A program made the position numbers and the translations under genes. A stretch of DNA of 64,000 nucleotides from Variovorax boronicumulans (lineage in GTDB: Bacteria; Pseudomonadota; Gammaproteobacteria; Burkholderiales; Burkholderiaceae_C), in NCBI RefSeq assembly GCF_030812215.1, contig NZ_JAUSSG010000004.1, positions 62,001 to 126,000 on the forward strand. Reading direction: 5' to 3'. The notes under the pieces are model-generated. The model was not told where the DNA came from. It saw nothing but the letters and a program-made list of their open reading frames with translations, and did not search any database. Numbering within the stretch: position 1 is the stretch's first letter; the number at the start of each line of letters is the position of its first letter. This document shows, in pieces, positions 1 through 8,528 of the stretch.

Positions 1-219
1 CATGTGCAGGCGCTCGGCGAACTTCGAGGCAGGGATCTCCCCCAGTTCCTCGAGCACGCCGATCATTCCCAGCTCGCGGCGCGTGATGCCGAAGCCGCCT
101 TCGACCATGCGGGTCACCATGCCATTGCTCACGCATGCCGCACGCCATATCCGGTAGAGGAGCAGGTCGTCCAGTGATCGGGGGGTGCGCAAGGCAACCG
201 CGTCGGGAAAAGCGCGCAT
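1..219 (-). CDS. MarR-family transcriptional regulator, N-terminal part
   Basis: The gene reads from 219 off the left edge of the window; 73 codons are visible and the C-terminus lies outside. The protein begins MRAFPDAVALRTPRSLDDLL and continues through LYRIWRAACVSNGMVTRMVE and ITRRELGMIGVLEELGEI. This is the typical MarR start: a dimerisation helix followed by the first helices of the winged helix. MarR proteins are dimeric DNA-binding repressors that often respond to aromatic ligands. The gene lies 14 nt downstream of an unknown gene on the same strand (234-839), so the two are probably co-transcribed. The target and ligand cannot be inferred because the rest of the gene and its other neighbour are missing. 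Confidence 0.75.
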   Translation of the reverse strand, partial: MRAFPDAVALRTPRSLDDLLLYRIWRAACVSNGMVTRMVEGGFGITRRELGMIGVLEELGEIPASKFAERLHM

Positions 220-233
220 ATGAATCGGAGAAA

Positions 234-839
234 TCAAAAGGGTTGGTGCTCGGAATTTCCTGCGGGCAGCGATGCATGCACGTCCAGCACGCCTGCGTTG
301 CGCAAGGCCTGCAGGAAACGCGCGCAACGGGAAACCGGTTGCCCGCAGCGATCGGCCAGTTCGCTCGCGCTCAGTGGGCGCCGCCAGAGCAGATTGGCCA
401 TTCGGTCGTCGTCCTCGCTGCGCCCCATCAAGGCGGCCGGAGGCCAGCGGCGCAACGAGAAACGAGCCGAGTCGAGCAGCTCCTTCGACATCGCCGACAC
501 CAGCGTTGCCGGACCTGTCCATCGCCGGGCCTCAAGAAGTTCCCGGCCTGTGTTCAGCAGCCATTGCTGGAGCTTCTCGGCACGGATCGGGCGCTCCAGC
601 GTGTTCGCCATGCCCTCGGAATGCATGCGGGTCACGCTCAGCACCGCGGGCGCCATTTGCTCGACCTCGGCCAAACGGTCTTCGAGGAGGGCTCCATCGA
701 CGAGCAGCGCGTCGAACGGCGGGGCATCGACCAGCTTCCACGGGAACGAGCCGTTCTGCGCAGACAACCGGACGATCGTTTGAACGACGACGATTTCGAC
801 GGCCGGCAATCTGAACAAGCCAAGCCTCAGCCTGGGCAT
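234..839 (-). CDS. Hypothetical protein with C-terminal winged-helix-like segment
   Basis: A 201-residue protein that I do not recognise. The start chosen is the ATG at 839 because a GAAGG ribosome-binding site sits 7 nt upstream; the open frame extends further upstream but through the divergent promoter region. The N-terminus (MPRLRLGLFRLPAVEIVVVQ) and the segment DALLVDGALLEDRLAEVEQM resemble a small alpha/beta, receiver-like fold. The last 50 residues (ELADRCGQPVSRCARFLQAL) look like a helix-turn-helix. This arrangement would fit an atypical response regulator, but that is inference. It sits directly upstream of the MarR gene and divergently from the LysR gene at 1171. Confidence 0.6.
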   Translation of the reverse strand: MPRLRLGLFRLPAVEIVVVQTIVRLSAQNGSFPWKLVDAPPFDALLVDGALLEDRLAEVEQMAPAVLSVTRMHSEGMANTLERPIRAEKLQQWLLNTGRELLEARRWTGPATLVSAMSKELLDSARFSLRRWPPAALMGRSEDDDRMANLLWRRPLSASELADRCGQPVSRCARFLQALRNAGVLDVHASLPAGNSEHQPF

Positions 840-1170
840 GCGCTGCCTTCGAGATGCATGGGACAAGCGATCACTCCGCATCTGTAGATTCGATGCCGCC
901 TGGCAGCTGATCGCCCGGCGAGAACAAGGAAGATTTGTCGGCGATGGACGGACGGAGCGGGTTAGGGAAAAAACGGTAGGCAACGATGGTGAAACAAACG
1001 GTAATGCAACGAAGTGGCGAAGCATAGGAGCGCGGGATGCATACACAAAAACGTTTCGCTCGATACCTCGTATCGATACTGGAGATACCTGGAAATCAAA
1101 CGGGGACCATTGCGACGTCCCCACGGCGACAAAGGGGGAATCCGCACGGCAACCCAGGAGAGAGAGAACC
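840..1170. promoter_or_regulatory. Divergent intergenic region with GATAC/GTATC dyads
   Basis: This 331-nt gap separates the start at 839 on the minus strand from the LysR start at 1171 on the plus strand. No gene is seen in it. At 1062-1079 there is a compound dyad: GATAC, CTC, GTATC, overlapping the perfect 10-bp palindrome GTATCGATAC (1070-1079). A further GATACC lies at about 1083. The 1062-1074 part fits the T-N11-A shape of LysR boxes, so it is a plausible autoregulatory site for the adjacent LysR protein. No clear sigma-70 promoter was identified. Confidence 0.4.
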
Positions 1171-2109
1171 ATGCGATTCCAGAAGCTGGACCTGAACCTT
1201 CTGGTCGCCCTGGATGCGCTGCTGAGGGAGCGCAGCATCAGCCGGGCGGCGGAGCACCTGCACCTGAGCCAGTCGGCCATGAGCAGTTCGCTCGCACGGC
1301 TGCGCACTTATTTCGAAGACGATCTGTTGGTACCGGTAGGCCGCAAGCTGGAACTCACCAGCCGGGCCGAGGTGTTGAAGGACGCCGTGCGCGACATCCT
1401 CATGCGCGTGGACACCACCATCGCCACGGCCCCGCAGTTCGATCCGTCGGCATCGGATCGCAGATTCCAGCTGGCCGTCTCCGACTACACCGCGGCAACC
1501 CTCATCCCCCATGTACTCGCGCTGGCCGAGAAGCAATCGCGCACCGTGCGCTTCGACCTCGTACCGGTGCCGGGCCGGCCCCAGCGCGCCCTGGAGAGCG
1601 GCGATGCAGACCTCATGGTCATCTCCCGCACCTACGCGTTGCCGGACCATCCCGCCGAGATGCTTTACGAGGAAGGGCTTTGCTGCGTGGTGTGCAACAG
1701 CAGCAGCTTCGCGCGGTCCGGTGAACTCACGCTCGCGCAGTACACAGCGGCCGGCCATGTCGCGGTGCAGCCTCCGGCCATGGACAAGCCGACGCTGGAG
1801 AGCTGGTTCAAGCAACGCTACGTCAAGGCCGAGCGCATCGAGGTCACGACCTTCAGCTTCGTGAGTGCGCCTTATCTCGTCATCGGCACCGAACGGATTG
1901 CGATCATGCATGGCAGGCTCGCCCGCATCGCCTGCAAATCGCTGCCTGTCACGCTGTTCGCGCTGCCCACGCCACCACTGCGCATGGAGCAGGTGCAGCA
2001 ATGGCACCGGCACCGCAGCCGCGACCCCGGGCTGCTGTGGCTGCGCGGGTTGATGCATGAAGCCGCTCTGCGCATGGATGCCGAAGCGGACCAGAACCTG
2101 CCGGGTTGA
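1171..2109 (+). CDS. LysR-family transcriptional regulator (NodD-like)
   Basis: A 312-residue LysR-type regulator. The ATG at 1171 is preceded by a CCAGGAGAGAG ribosome-binding site. Residues 1-65 are the winged helix-turn-helix: MRFQKLDLNLLVALDALLRE, then the recognition helix SRAAEHLHLSQSAMSSSLAR. Residues of about 90-300 form the periplasmic-binding-protein-like effector domain. The 'LDLNLLVALDALL' start and the overall length match the NodD/LinR/NahR branch, which responds to aromatic inducers. It is divergent from the unknown gene at 234-839 and convergent with the response-regulator gene at 2169. The ligand and regulon are unknown. Family assignment is firm; subgroup assignment is by motif only. 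Confidence 0.9.
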   Translation: MRFQKLDLNLLVALDALLRERSISRAAEHLHLSQSAMSSSLARLRTYFEDDLLVPVGRKLELTSRAEVLKDAVRDILMRVDTTIATAPQFDPSASDRRFQLAVSDYTAATLIPHVLALAEKQSRTVRFDLVPVPGRPQRALESGDADLMVISRTYALPDHPAEMLYEEGLCCVVCNSSSFARSGELTLAQYTAAGHVAVQPPAMDKPTLESWFKQRYVKAERIEVTTFSFVSAPYLVIGTERIAIMHGRLARIACKSLPVTLFALPTPPLRMEQVQQWHRHRSRDPGLLWLRGLMHEAALRMDAEADQNLPG

Positions 2110-2168
2110 ACCCGCCATTCGGCAACTGGCGCGCCCCGGCATTCAAAGAAAAAGCGTTGCCCGGCCGC

Positions 2169-2930
2169 TCAGCAGGCGTCGGGCTGACGAACCTCGTCAT
2201 TCACGGCAACGCATTTCGACAGCAGATAGCCCTGCCCGTACACGGCCTTCAGCACGAAGCCGTTCTTTTCGTGCAGCGCGAGCTTCCGTCGCACATTGGT
2301 GGCGCAAACATCGAACCCCCGCGAGCTGCGGCGGGACGTGGACCTCCACAGCGCATTCCAGAGCCAGTCTCGCGTCACCACGCGGTCCATGTTGCGGAAC
2401 AGTTCCAGCGCAAAGTCGAACTGGCGTGGCTGGAGAAAGATCTCGCGCCCACGGTGCAGCACGATGCGGTGGTGCACGATGAACCGGTAATCGCCCCAGG
2501 CCAGTTCCGGGACCCGGGCCGATCGCGCCGAAGCTGCTTTCGTTCGCGCAAGCAGCGAGCGAATGCGCCACTCCAATTCGTCGTTGGTCGTTCGCAAGGC
2601 GTCGAACTCGATGGCATCGACCGCCTCGGCGTCTTCATTGCGAAGCAGCAACTGCCCCCACTGCGTTCCCTCGACAAGAAGGAGCGCCGGCATGCCCAGC
2701 GCATCTCTGCCGCCGGAAAGAATCCTTCTGGGGAGGCCATTCTGCAAAGGCGCGAGAAGCAGATCGAAGCGCTGGTGCTCTTCCAGAAATTCCAGCAAGT
2801 TGTCCTCATGGGTGAATGCGACCGCATGGTGGCCCATCGAACCCAGCCGGCTCCCAAGCGCGGCACTTCGCACGCCATCGCTGTCATACAACGCGATGAA
2901 CAGGCTCTGCCGCTCACTCATTCGCTGCAT
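2169..2930 (-). CDS. OmpR-type winged-helix protein with degenerate receiver domain
   Basis: A 253-residue protein built like an OmpR/PhoB response regulator. Residues of about 9-125 form a receiver-like domain and residues of about 145-238 a winged helix (FLQPRQFDFALELF, then RRKLALHEKNGFVLKAVYGQ and GYLL). The receiver has lost its chemistry: the phosphoacceptor position in FDLLLAPLQN is Ala60, no acidic pair follows the first strand (FIALYDSDG), and the conserved Lys-Pro is absent. Regulation by phosphorylation is therefore unlikely. The gene is 72 nt downstream of a second such regulator on the same strand, and no histidine kinase is present. An alternative start is the ATG at 2921. Confidence 0.85.
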   Translation of the reverse strand: MQRMSERQSLFIALYDSDGVRSAALGSRLGSMGHHAVAFTHEDNLLEFLEEHQRFDLLLAPLQNGLPRRILSGGRDALGMPALLLVEGTQWGQLLLRNEDAEAVDAIEFDALRTTNDELEWRIRSLLARTKAASARSARVPELAWGDYRFIVHHRIVLHRGREIFLQPRQFDFALELFRNMDRVVTRDWLWNALWRSTSRRSSRGFDVCATNVRRKLALHEKNGFVLKAVYGQGYLLSKCVAVNDEVRQPDAC

Positions 2931-3002
2931 TCAGGGCTGGCTGAAGCCGGTGCCCTCGACAATTTCGAGCGGCACGCGGCACGCGGCACGCGACATGCGC
3001 AA

Positions 3003-3785
3003 TCAAGCGCCAGGACGCTCTTCAAGGACATACCCCTCGCCCCGCACGGAATGCAACAGCCGCGCCTCGAACGGCGCGTCGAGCTTGCTGCGCAGGCGCA
3101 GCACCGCCACGTCGACGGCGTTGTTCTTGCCGTCGAATTCCCTGTTCCATACGCGCTGCGAGAGCTGTTGCCGCGAGAGCACTTCGCCCTGGCTGCGAAG
3201 CAGCACCAGCAGCAACGCGAACTCCATCCGGGTCAGATCGAGTTCCACGCCCTCGCGGGTGCACTTCGTGGTGCGTTCGTCGAGTTCCAGCTCGCCCAGG
3301 CGCAGCACCGGCTGGCGGAGCACGCGCGGGCGACGGGCCAGCGCCGTGACCCGCGCAAGCAGGTCGGAAAGCGAGAAGGGCTTGACCAGGTAGTCGCTCG
3401 CTCCCAGCTCCAGGCCCGCGATGCGGGCGGCCACGCTGTCGCGTTCGGTCAGGACCAGAAGAGGCGCATCGGTCTTGCGACGGATTGCCTGGACGGCACT
3501 GAATCCTGCATGTCCGGTCCGCATCGAATTCAGGAGGATGAGCGCGTAGTCTTCCGCGAGCGCCGCGTTCGCCGTGGCGTTGTCGCCGGTCGCGATGTCG
3601 ATGGCGAATCCGTTGCTCTCCAACCCCTCGCTGAACGATTTGCACTGGGTCGACTGGTGGTCGATGAGCAGGATGCGCAGAGGGTCGATCTCGTCATCGG
3701 CCTGGACGGCGCTCGCGTGGCCGGTGCCGAGAAACGAGCCGCTCAATGCGGTCTCGAAAGGAAGTTGGGAAACATGAAGTCGCAC
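3003..3785 (-). CDS. OmpR/PhoB-family response regulator, phosphoacceptor Asp replaced by Asn
   Basis: A 260-residue response regulator. The start is the GTG at 3785, supported by an AGGAGAG ribosome-binding site 5-6 nt upstream. After an N-terminal extension of about 30 residues comes a receiver domain (about 36-150), then a winged helix (about 160-255, ending LLHSVRGEGYVLEERPGA). The receiver keeps the switch Thr113 (VLTERD) and Lys135 (YLVKPF), but the phosphoacceptor is Asn86 (LILLNSM instead of LxxLDxM) and the acidic pair is DH rather than DD. It should fold as a receiver yet not be phosphorylated in the normal way. It probably forms a pair with the downstream regulator at 2169-2930. 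Its targets are unknown. Confidence 0.88.
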   Translation of the reverse strand: MRLHVSQLPFETALSGSFLGTGHASAVQADDEIDPLRILLIDHQSTQCKSFSEGLESNGFAIDIATGDNATANAALAEDYALILLNSMRTGHAGFSAVQAIRRKTDAPLLVLTERDSVAARIAGLELGASDYLVKPFSLSDLLARVTALARRPRVLRQPVLRLGELELDERTTKCTREGVELDLTRMEFALLLVLLRSQGEVLSRQQLSQRVWNREFDGKNNAVDVAVLRLRSKLDAPFEARLLHSVRGEGYVLEERPGA

Positions 3786-4242
3786 GATCTCTCCTGTTCC
3801 AGCGCCAGGAGGAGCTGTCGTGCTTTTATATGTTTGCGACAGATCGTTGACCTAATTCATCATCGTCTGCCGCCACCCGCGCCATGACGGAGATCGAACC
3901 CTTCGCACGGTGTTTTCTTCATTGCATCGAAGAATGAGATTAAGCCTCTCGCATATCCATGCAATCGATGGAATGACGTCTGCCCTTCGGCCACGCCGTT
4001 GCGCACCGGCGATGATTCCTTATCAGGGCTTTTGAGAGCTCGCACCAGAGGGGCGTCTGAGCCGGAAGGACATCAATGCCAACGCCGGAAATCCGGCATC
4101 TTCAAAGCTGCGTCCTTGCAGCGAATCGATCGGCGAGGCCTTCGGTGCAGCAAGCGGCGAACAAAGTGTCATCGGTCCTACACGGAAACGTCATCGACGC
4201 TTCCTACGCTTGCGCGCTTCGCAACGTCTGGCCTCACTTCCC
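3786..4242. other. Intergenic gap between response regulator and phosphoesterase
   Basis: This 457-nt gap carries the 5' regions of the two divergent genes. An AT-rich patch (CTTTTATATGTTTG, around 3823-3837) lies about 40 nt upstream of the regulator start and may be promoter sequence. No convincing gene, repeat or hairpin was found in the rest. Confidence 0.4.
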
Positions 4243-6426
4243 ATGTCTGCTTCCAACAATTCGCGCGGCCCTCGCGCTCCGCGCATTGCCGCACCCGCTG
4301 CATCCAACACCGAACCCAACCCGGAGTTGCACACATCCCCGCGCCGCCATGTGCTCAAGCTCGGCGCGTCTCTCTTGACCGTCAGCGGCAGCAGCGCCTT
4401 GCTGGCCGCCTGCGGCGGTGGCGGAGGCAGCGCGGGCCTGCCTGTGCTCGGGCCCTTGCCGGTGCCTGCGCCCGCACCCGCACCTCCAGCGCCCACCCCC
4501 GCGCCACCTGCCGCGGCAAAGATCTCCAGCTTCGCGCTGGCCGTGATGCCCGACACCCAGTTCTATGCACGCTACGCGACGGCCGCCGAGAGCGACCAGT
4601 ACGACAAGCGCTTCGGCAGCGCCCCCTTCGCGGCGCAGACGAAATGGATCGCCGCCAACGCGAAAGCCCTGAACATCCCCTTCACCATCCACCTGGGCGA
4701 CGTGGTCGACCAGGTCACCAAGCCCGACCAGTGGAAGGTGGCCGACGCCGCCATGAAGGTGCTCGAAGACGCGAAGCTGCCTTACAGCGTGCTCGCCGGC
4801 AACCACGACGTGCTGTGGGATGTCGACTACGCCCTCAATCCGACCGACGGCACCGACGCCGGCCGCGATCCTGCCAAGGAGCCGTATCTCCAGTGGTTCG
4901 GCGCCGAGCGTGCAAAGAAGCAGGCCACCTTCGGCGCGCGCGATGCGAGCGGCTTCCACGAATACCACGTGTTCGAGGCGCAGGGCCAGAAGTTCATGGT
5001 GCTGTCGCTGTCGTGGCGCATCTCCGATGCGGGCATCGCCTGGGCTCGCCAGGTGATCGCGAAGAATCCGACGCTGCCCGTGATCCTGGTGAACCACCAG
5101 TTGCTCAACATCGATGCCGACGGCACGAGTCCGCTGGAAACCGAGTACGGCAAGATGATCTGGGAAAAGCTGATCCGCGACAACGACCAGATCTTCATGA
5201 CGCTCAACGGCCACCACCACGGCGCCGCGCACCTCACGAAGACCAACGACTTCGGCCACAAGGTCGAGGAGATGGTGGTGGACTACCAGATGGCCTACCA
5301 GGGCGGCAACGGCCTCATGCGCCTCTACGAATTCGACCTGACGAACAAGCAGATCAAGGTGCTGTCGTTCTCGCCGTGGGTGCCGCAGAAGCCGGCCGGC
5401 ACGCTCAACAGCTTCGACCAGGCCGTGCTCACCACGCCCAACGAGGCCTTCGCCATCGACATGGATTTCGCGCAGCGCTTCGCCGGTTTCAACAAGAGCT
5501 TCGGCACCGGCAGCGCCACCATCGACAGCTCGCTGGTCGACCGGGCGCGCGCGATGATCCTCGCCAACTACACGGACCCGGCCACGGTGGAACAGCGCCC
5601 CGCCACGGGCCCCGACGACTACCCGAAGGTGGCGAACACGCTGGCGCATTGGCGCTTCTTCGGCGGTACGGTCAACCAGCCGGTGCTGCCGGGCACCGTC
5701 ATCGCCGACATCGCGGGCAGCAACCCGCTGCACCGCGACGCGCTCAACCAGGGTGGCGTGGTGGGCGCGGCGGACGGCGACATCGTGTGGACCGACGACC
5801 GCCACCACCTCTCGGCGGCGCCCGGTTCGGTGCGCTTCCTGAACACCAACAAGAACACGCCGCGCCTGAGCTACTTCCTGACCGACGCGGCGGCGCCGAT
5901 CAATGCGCAGACGCTGGAGAGCGGCTACACCATCGAGGCCTTCATCAAGATCGACAAGAGCTGGACCAGCGCGAACCAGGCATGGATGAACATCATGACC
6001 CGCGATGGCCGCCGCGGCGATCTCGCGGGATACACGGGCGGCGACGGCGAATCGCCGCCGATGCTGTTCGCCATCTCGAGCCTGCGCGAGGTGCAGTGGG
6101 AAGTGGTGCCGAGTCCGGCTGGCACCCGTGCGCCCAAGGCCAACTGGTCCGGCGAGGTGATTGCAGACCGCTGGGTGCACATCGCGATCGTGAACGATCC
6201 GGTGTCGCACGACACCACGATGTATGTGGAAGGCGCGCCGGTGCTGCGCAACGCCGCAGCCATTCCAGGGCTTGCCACGCTCTCGGCCACTTCGCCGTGG
6301 GTGGTGGGCGGCGGCTCGTGGGACGGTGCGCGCGCCGATGGCTTCTTCGGCAATATCGGCGAGGTGCGCGTGGTCGCCGGGGCGCTCGCGCCGGCGCAAT
6401 GGTTGACGGCACGCAAGGCCGGTTGA
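4243..6426 (+). CDS. Tat-exported lipoprotein metallophosphoesterase with LamG-like C-terminal domain
   Basis: A 727-residue exported protein. The ATG at 4243 (MSASNNSRG) is preferred over an upstream TTG. Residues 34-39 (RRHVLK) form a twin-arginine motif, and the hydrophobic stretch ends in a lipobox, LLAAC, with Cys57 as the lipid-modified residue. A Pro/Ala linker follows (66-92). The calcineurin-like phosphoesterase core shows Asp104 (PDTQ), Asp153 (GDVVD), Asn187-His188-Asp189 (GNHD), His285 (VNHQ) and His324-His326 (GHHHG), the full metal-binding set. Residues of about 440-720 look like a concanavalin/LamG jelly roll (SGYTIEAFIKIDKSW; WVVGGGSWDG; FFGNIGEVRV). The substrate is unknown. 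The protein is likely anchored in the periplasm or at the cell surface. It is convergent with the LysR gene at 6474. Confidence 0.88.
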   Translation: MSASNNSRGPRAPRIAAPAASNTEPNPELHTSPRRHVLKLGASLLTVSGSSALLAACGGGGGSAGLPVLGPLPVPAPAPAPPAPTPAPPAAAKISSFALAVMPDTQFYARYATAAESDQYDKRFGSAPFAAQTKWIAANAKALNIPFTIHLGDVVDQVTKPDQWKVADAAMKVLEDAKLPYSVLAGNHDVLWDVDYALNPTDGTDAGRDPAKEPYLQWFGAERAKKQATFGARDASGFHEYHVFEAQGQKFMVLSLSWRISDAGIAWARQVIAKNPTLPVILVNHQLLNIDADGTSPLETEYGKMIWEKLIRDNDQIFMTLNGHHHGAAHLTKTNDFGHKVEEMVVDYQMAYQGGNGLMRLYEFDLTNKQIKVLSFSPWVPQKPAGTLNSFDQAVLTTPNEAFAIDMDFAQRFAGFNKSFGTGSATIDSSLVDRARAMILANYTDPATVEQRPATGPDDYPKVANTLAHWRFFGGTVNQPVLPGTVIADIAGSNPLHRDALNQGGVVGAADGDIVWTDDRHHLSAAPGSVRFLNTNKNTPRLSYFLTDAAAPINAQTLESGYTIEAFIKIDKSWTSANQAWMNIMTRDGRRGDLAGYTGGDGESPPMLFAISSLREVQWEVVPSPAGTRAPKANWSGEVIADRWVHIAIVNDPVSHDTTMYVEGAPVLRNAAAIPGLATLSATSPWVVGGGSWDGARADGFFGNIGEVRVVAGALAPAQWLTARKAG

Positions 6427-6473
6427 CCCGACATTCGGCGCGGCCGGCTCCCCAGTCCGAGACCGCGCCGTCG

Positions 6474-7385
6474 TCACCCACTGGCCTTGACCGCCTCCAC
6501 CAGGTACCGCACGAAGGCCCTTGACGCATCGGGCAGCGAGCGGCCCGCCATGGTCTCGATCGCCATGTGCCGCTCGTTCATTTCGCGGTCTTTCAAAGGA
6601 ATGGCCACCAGTGTCTTGCTCTGCAGCAACGTGCGTATCGACAGCGCGCCATAGAACGCGATGCCGCCGCCGGCCGCCGCAAAGCTCAGCAACGCATTCG
6701 CATGGTTGCTCGACATGGCCTCTGCATAGCGCAGCCCTTGCCGGATGCAACTGGCGTCGACCAAGCGGCGGATCGAGCTGTCTTCCTGCGGCAACCCCAG
6801 TGGATACGGCACCACCTGGCGCAGCGACAGCTGCCGCTGCGAAGCCAGCGGGTGGCCCTTTGCCATCAACGCCAGGATGGGACTGGGGTGCCGCAATTCG
6901 ATCTCGACGCCGGGCTCGGGCACGGCGCCCAGGGTGAGGCCCACGTCGGCTTCGCCATCGCGCACCCGGCGGGAAACATCGACGAGGGAGCAGACCTCCA
7001 GGTGAAACCGGATGCCCTCGTGCTTGCGGCGGAAGTGCGCGATCAGCGTGGGGATGAAGTCGAAGGCAAAGCCTTCGGTGCTCGCCACGCGCACATGCCC
7101 GCTGCGCAGGCCGCGCAGGCTGGCAATGTCGTTCGCGACGCGCTCGATGTCCTGCTGCGCCCGCTTGGCATGCGCCGCCAGCAACTCGCCCGCGGCGTTG
7201 GGCTCCATGCCGCGCGCATGGCGCTCGAACAGCAGGGTGTCCAGCTCGCGTTCCAGCCGTGCCACCTGCCGGCTCACCGCCGAGGGCGCCACGTTGAGCT
7301 TGAGTGCTGCCTCCTTCACCGAGCCGGTTTTCACGACCTCGAGAAAGTAGCGCACGGCGGTCTCTTGCAAGGCACGAAGCTGCAT
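6474..7385 (-). CDS. LysR-family transcriptional regulator
   Basis: A 303-residue LysR regulator starting at the ATG at 7385, which has an AGGAGAG ribosome-binding site; the longer open frame upstream lacks one. The N-terminal winged helix is clear (MQLRALQETAVRYFLEVVKT, then LNVAPSAVSRQVARLERELD), followed by the ligand-binding domain (RSGHVRVASTEGFAFDFIPT). It is divergent from the Bug-type binding protein at 7539 across 153 bp, the usual layout for a LysR protein controlling a neighbouring catabolic unit. It therefore probably regulates the binding protein-amidase pair. The inducer is unknown. Confidence 0.9.
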   Translation of the reverse strand: MQLRALQETAVRYFLEVVKTGSVKEAALKLNVAPSAVSRQVARLERELDTLLFERHARGMEPNAAGELLAAHAKRAQQDIERVANDIASLRGLRSGHVRVASTEGFAFDFIPTLIAHFRRKHEGIRFHLEVCSLVDVSRRVRDGEADVGLTLGAVPEPGVEIELRHPSPILALMAKGHPLASQRQLSLRQVVPYPLGLPQEDSSIRRLVDASCIRQGLRYAEAMSSNHANALLSFAAAGGGIAFYGALSIRTLLQSKTLVAIPLKDREMNERHMAIETMAGRSLPDASRAFVRYLVEAVKASG

Positions 7386-7538
7386 GAATCTCTCCTGTGG
7401 CACAGGGCCGAGCCGATGGCATCGATTGCCGATTCGGCAACGAAGAATTCTAAACATTGCGCTTGTGACACCTGCGTGACGCTCCTAGGATCAATCCGCC
7501 CACCCCCGAATACCCGCCGAAATCTTCAGGAGTTCACG
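7386..7538. promoter_or_regulatory. Divergent promoter region of LysR gene and binding protein-amidase unit
   Basis: This 153-nt spacer lies between divergent starts. It carries the ribosome-binding sites of both genes (AGGAGAG on the minus strand, CAGGAG on the plus strand). The segment around 7449-7475 (TTCTAAACATTGCGC, TTGTGACACC) is the most AT-rich part and the best candidate for overlapping promoters and a LysR box. No exact operator can be assigned. Confidence 0.35.
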
Positions 7539-8528
7539 ATGAACCATCTCCCGTTCATGACGCGCATGGCACTGCTGTGCTGCCTCGGCCTTGGCGCCCT
7601 GCCGCTGGGCGCGCTGGCTGCCGCAGCGGACTTTCCCACGCACCCGGTCACGCTGGTCATTCCCTTCCCGCCGGGGGGCGCGACGGACGTCAACGGACGG
7701 GTGATCGCGCAGCGTCTTGGCAAGGAACTCGGGCAACCCGTGGTCATCGAGAACCGCGCGGGGGCCGGCACCGTGGTCGGCGCCAGCTACGTGTCGAAGG
7801 CCGCGCCCGATGGCTACACGCTGCTGCTCAGTTCGGGCTCCACGTTCACCGTCAATCCGGCGATCCGCTCCAACCTGCCCTACGACCCGGTGAAGAGCTT
7901 CGAGCCGATCGGCATTGCGGGGCGCGTCGCATTGATCCTGCTGGCGAACAGCGAGGTGCCGGTGCAGACGGTCAAGCAGTTCGTGGACTACGTGAAGGCC
8001 TCGCCGGGCAAGTACGCGTACGGCTCCTACGGCACCGGAACCACCGCGCAATTCGCCGGAGAAACCATGCTGCACGCGACCGGCCTGAAGATGACGCACG
8101 TGCCCTACAAGGGCAGCGCGCCTGCGATGACCGACTTGATGGGCGGCCAGATCCCGTTCAGCATCGACACGGTGAGCGCCGCGATTGCCCAGCTCAAGAA
8201 CGGCAAGATCAAGGCGATTGCGCTGACCACGACAAAGCGCTCTGCACTGCTGCCCGATGTGCCCACGTTCGCCGAGAGCGGCTACGCCGGCGTCGACATG
8301 GATTCGTGGCTGCTCCTGGCGGCCCCGAAGGGCCTGCCCGCCGATGTGAAGGCCAAGCTGGAGAAGGCGCTGGCCGCGACCATTGCCGACCCCGACACGC
8401 GCGCCAAGCTGCTGGGCCAGGGGCTGGAGCCGGCCTTCAGCAATGCCACTGCGGCGAGTGAACTCATCAACCGGGAACTGCCCCTGATGCGCGCCGTCGC
8501 GGCGCGCGCGAACATCACCGCCGACTGA
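7539..8528 (+). CDS. Bug/TctC-family tripartite tricarboxylate receptor (periplasmic binding protein)
   Basis: A 329-residue member of the Bug (TctC) family. A Sec signal peptide covers about residues 1-30, ending ALAAAADFP. The mature protein shows the family hallmarks TLVIPFPPGGATDVNGRVIA, VVIENRAGAGTVVGA, DGYTLL, VPYKGSAPAMTDLMGGQI and LPDVPTFAESG. Such proteins bind carboxylates or amides in the periplasm; most are orphans without their TctAB permease, as here. The ATG at 7539 has a CAGGAG ribosome-binding site. The stop codon overlaps the start of the following amidase by one base, so the two are probably translated together, suggesting an amide or carboxylate substrate (inference). Confidence 0.93.
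   Translation: MNHLPFMTRMALLCCLGLGALPLGALAAAADFPTHPVTLVIPFPPGGATDVNGRVIAQRLGKELGQPVVIENRAGAGTVVGASYVSKAAPDGYTLLLSSGSTFTVNPAIRSNLPYDPVKSFEPIGIAGRVALILLANSEVPVQTVKQFVDYVKASPGKYAYGSYGTGTTAQFAGETMLHATGLKMTHVPYKGSAPAMTDLMGGQIPFSIDTVSAAIAQLKNGKIKAIALTTTKRSALLPDVPTFAESGYAGVDMDSWLLLAAPKGLPADVKAKLEKALAATIADPDTRAKLLGQGLEPAFSNATAASELINRELPLMRAVAARANITAD

Noticed and set aside
6427..6473. Terminator between the phosphoesterase and LysR genes
   Set aside because: A GGCGCGG/CCGCGCC pairing exists but the loop is long and no T run follows on either strand.
4234..7440. A minus-strand frame of more than 1000 codons across the phosphoesterase and LysR genes
   Set aside because: It is antisense to a protein with a complete phosphoesterase motif set and overlaps the LysR gene in another frame. 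It has no recognisable domain.
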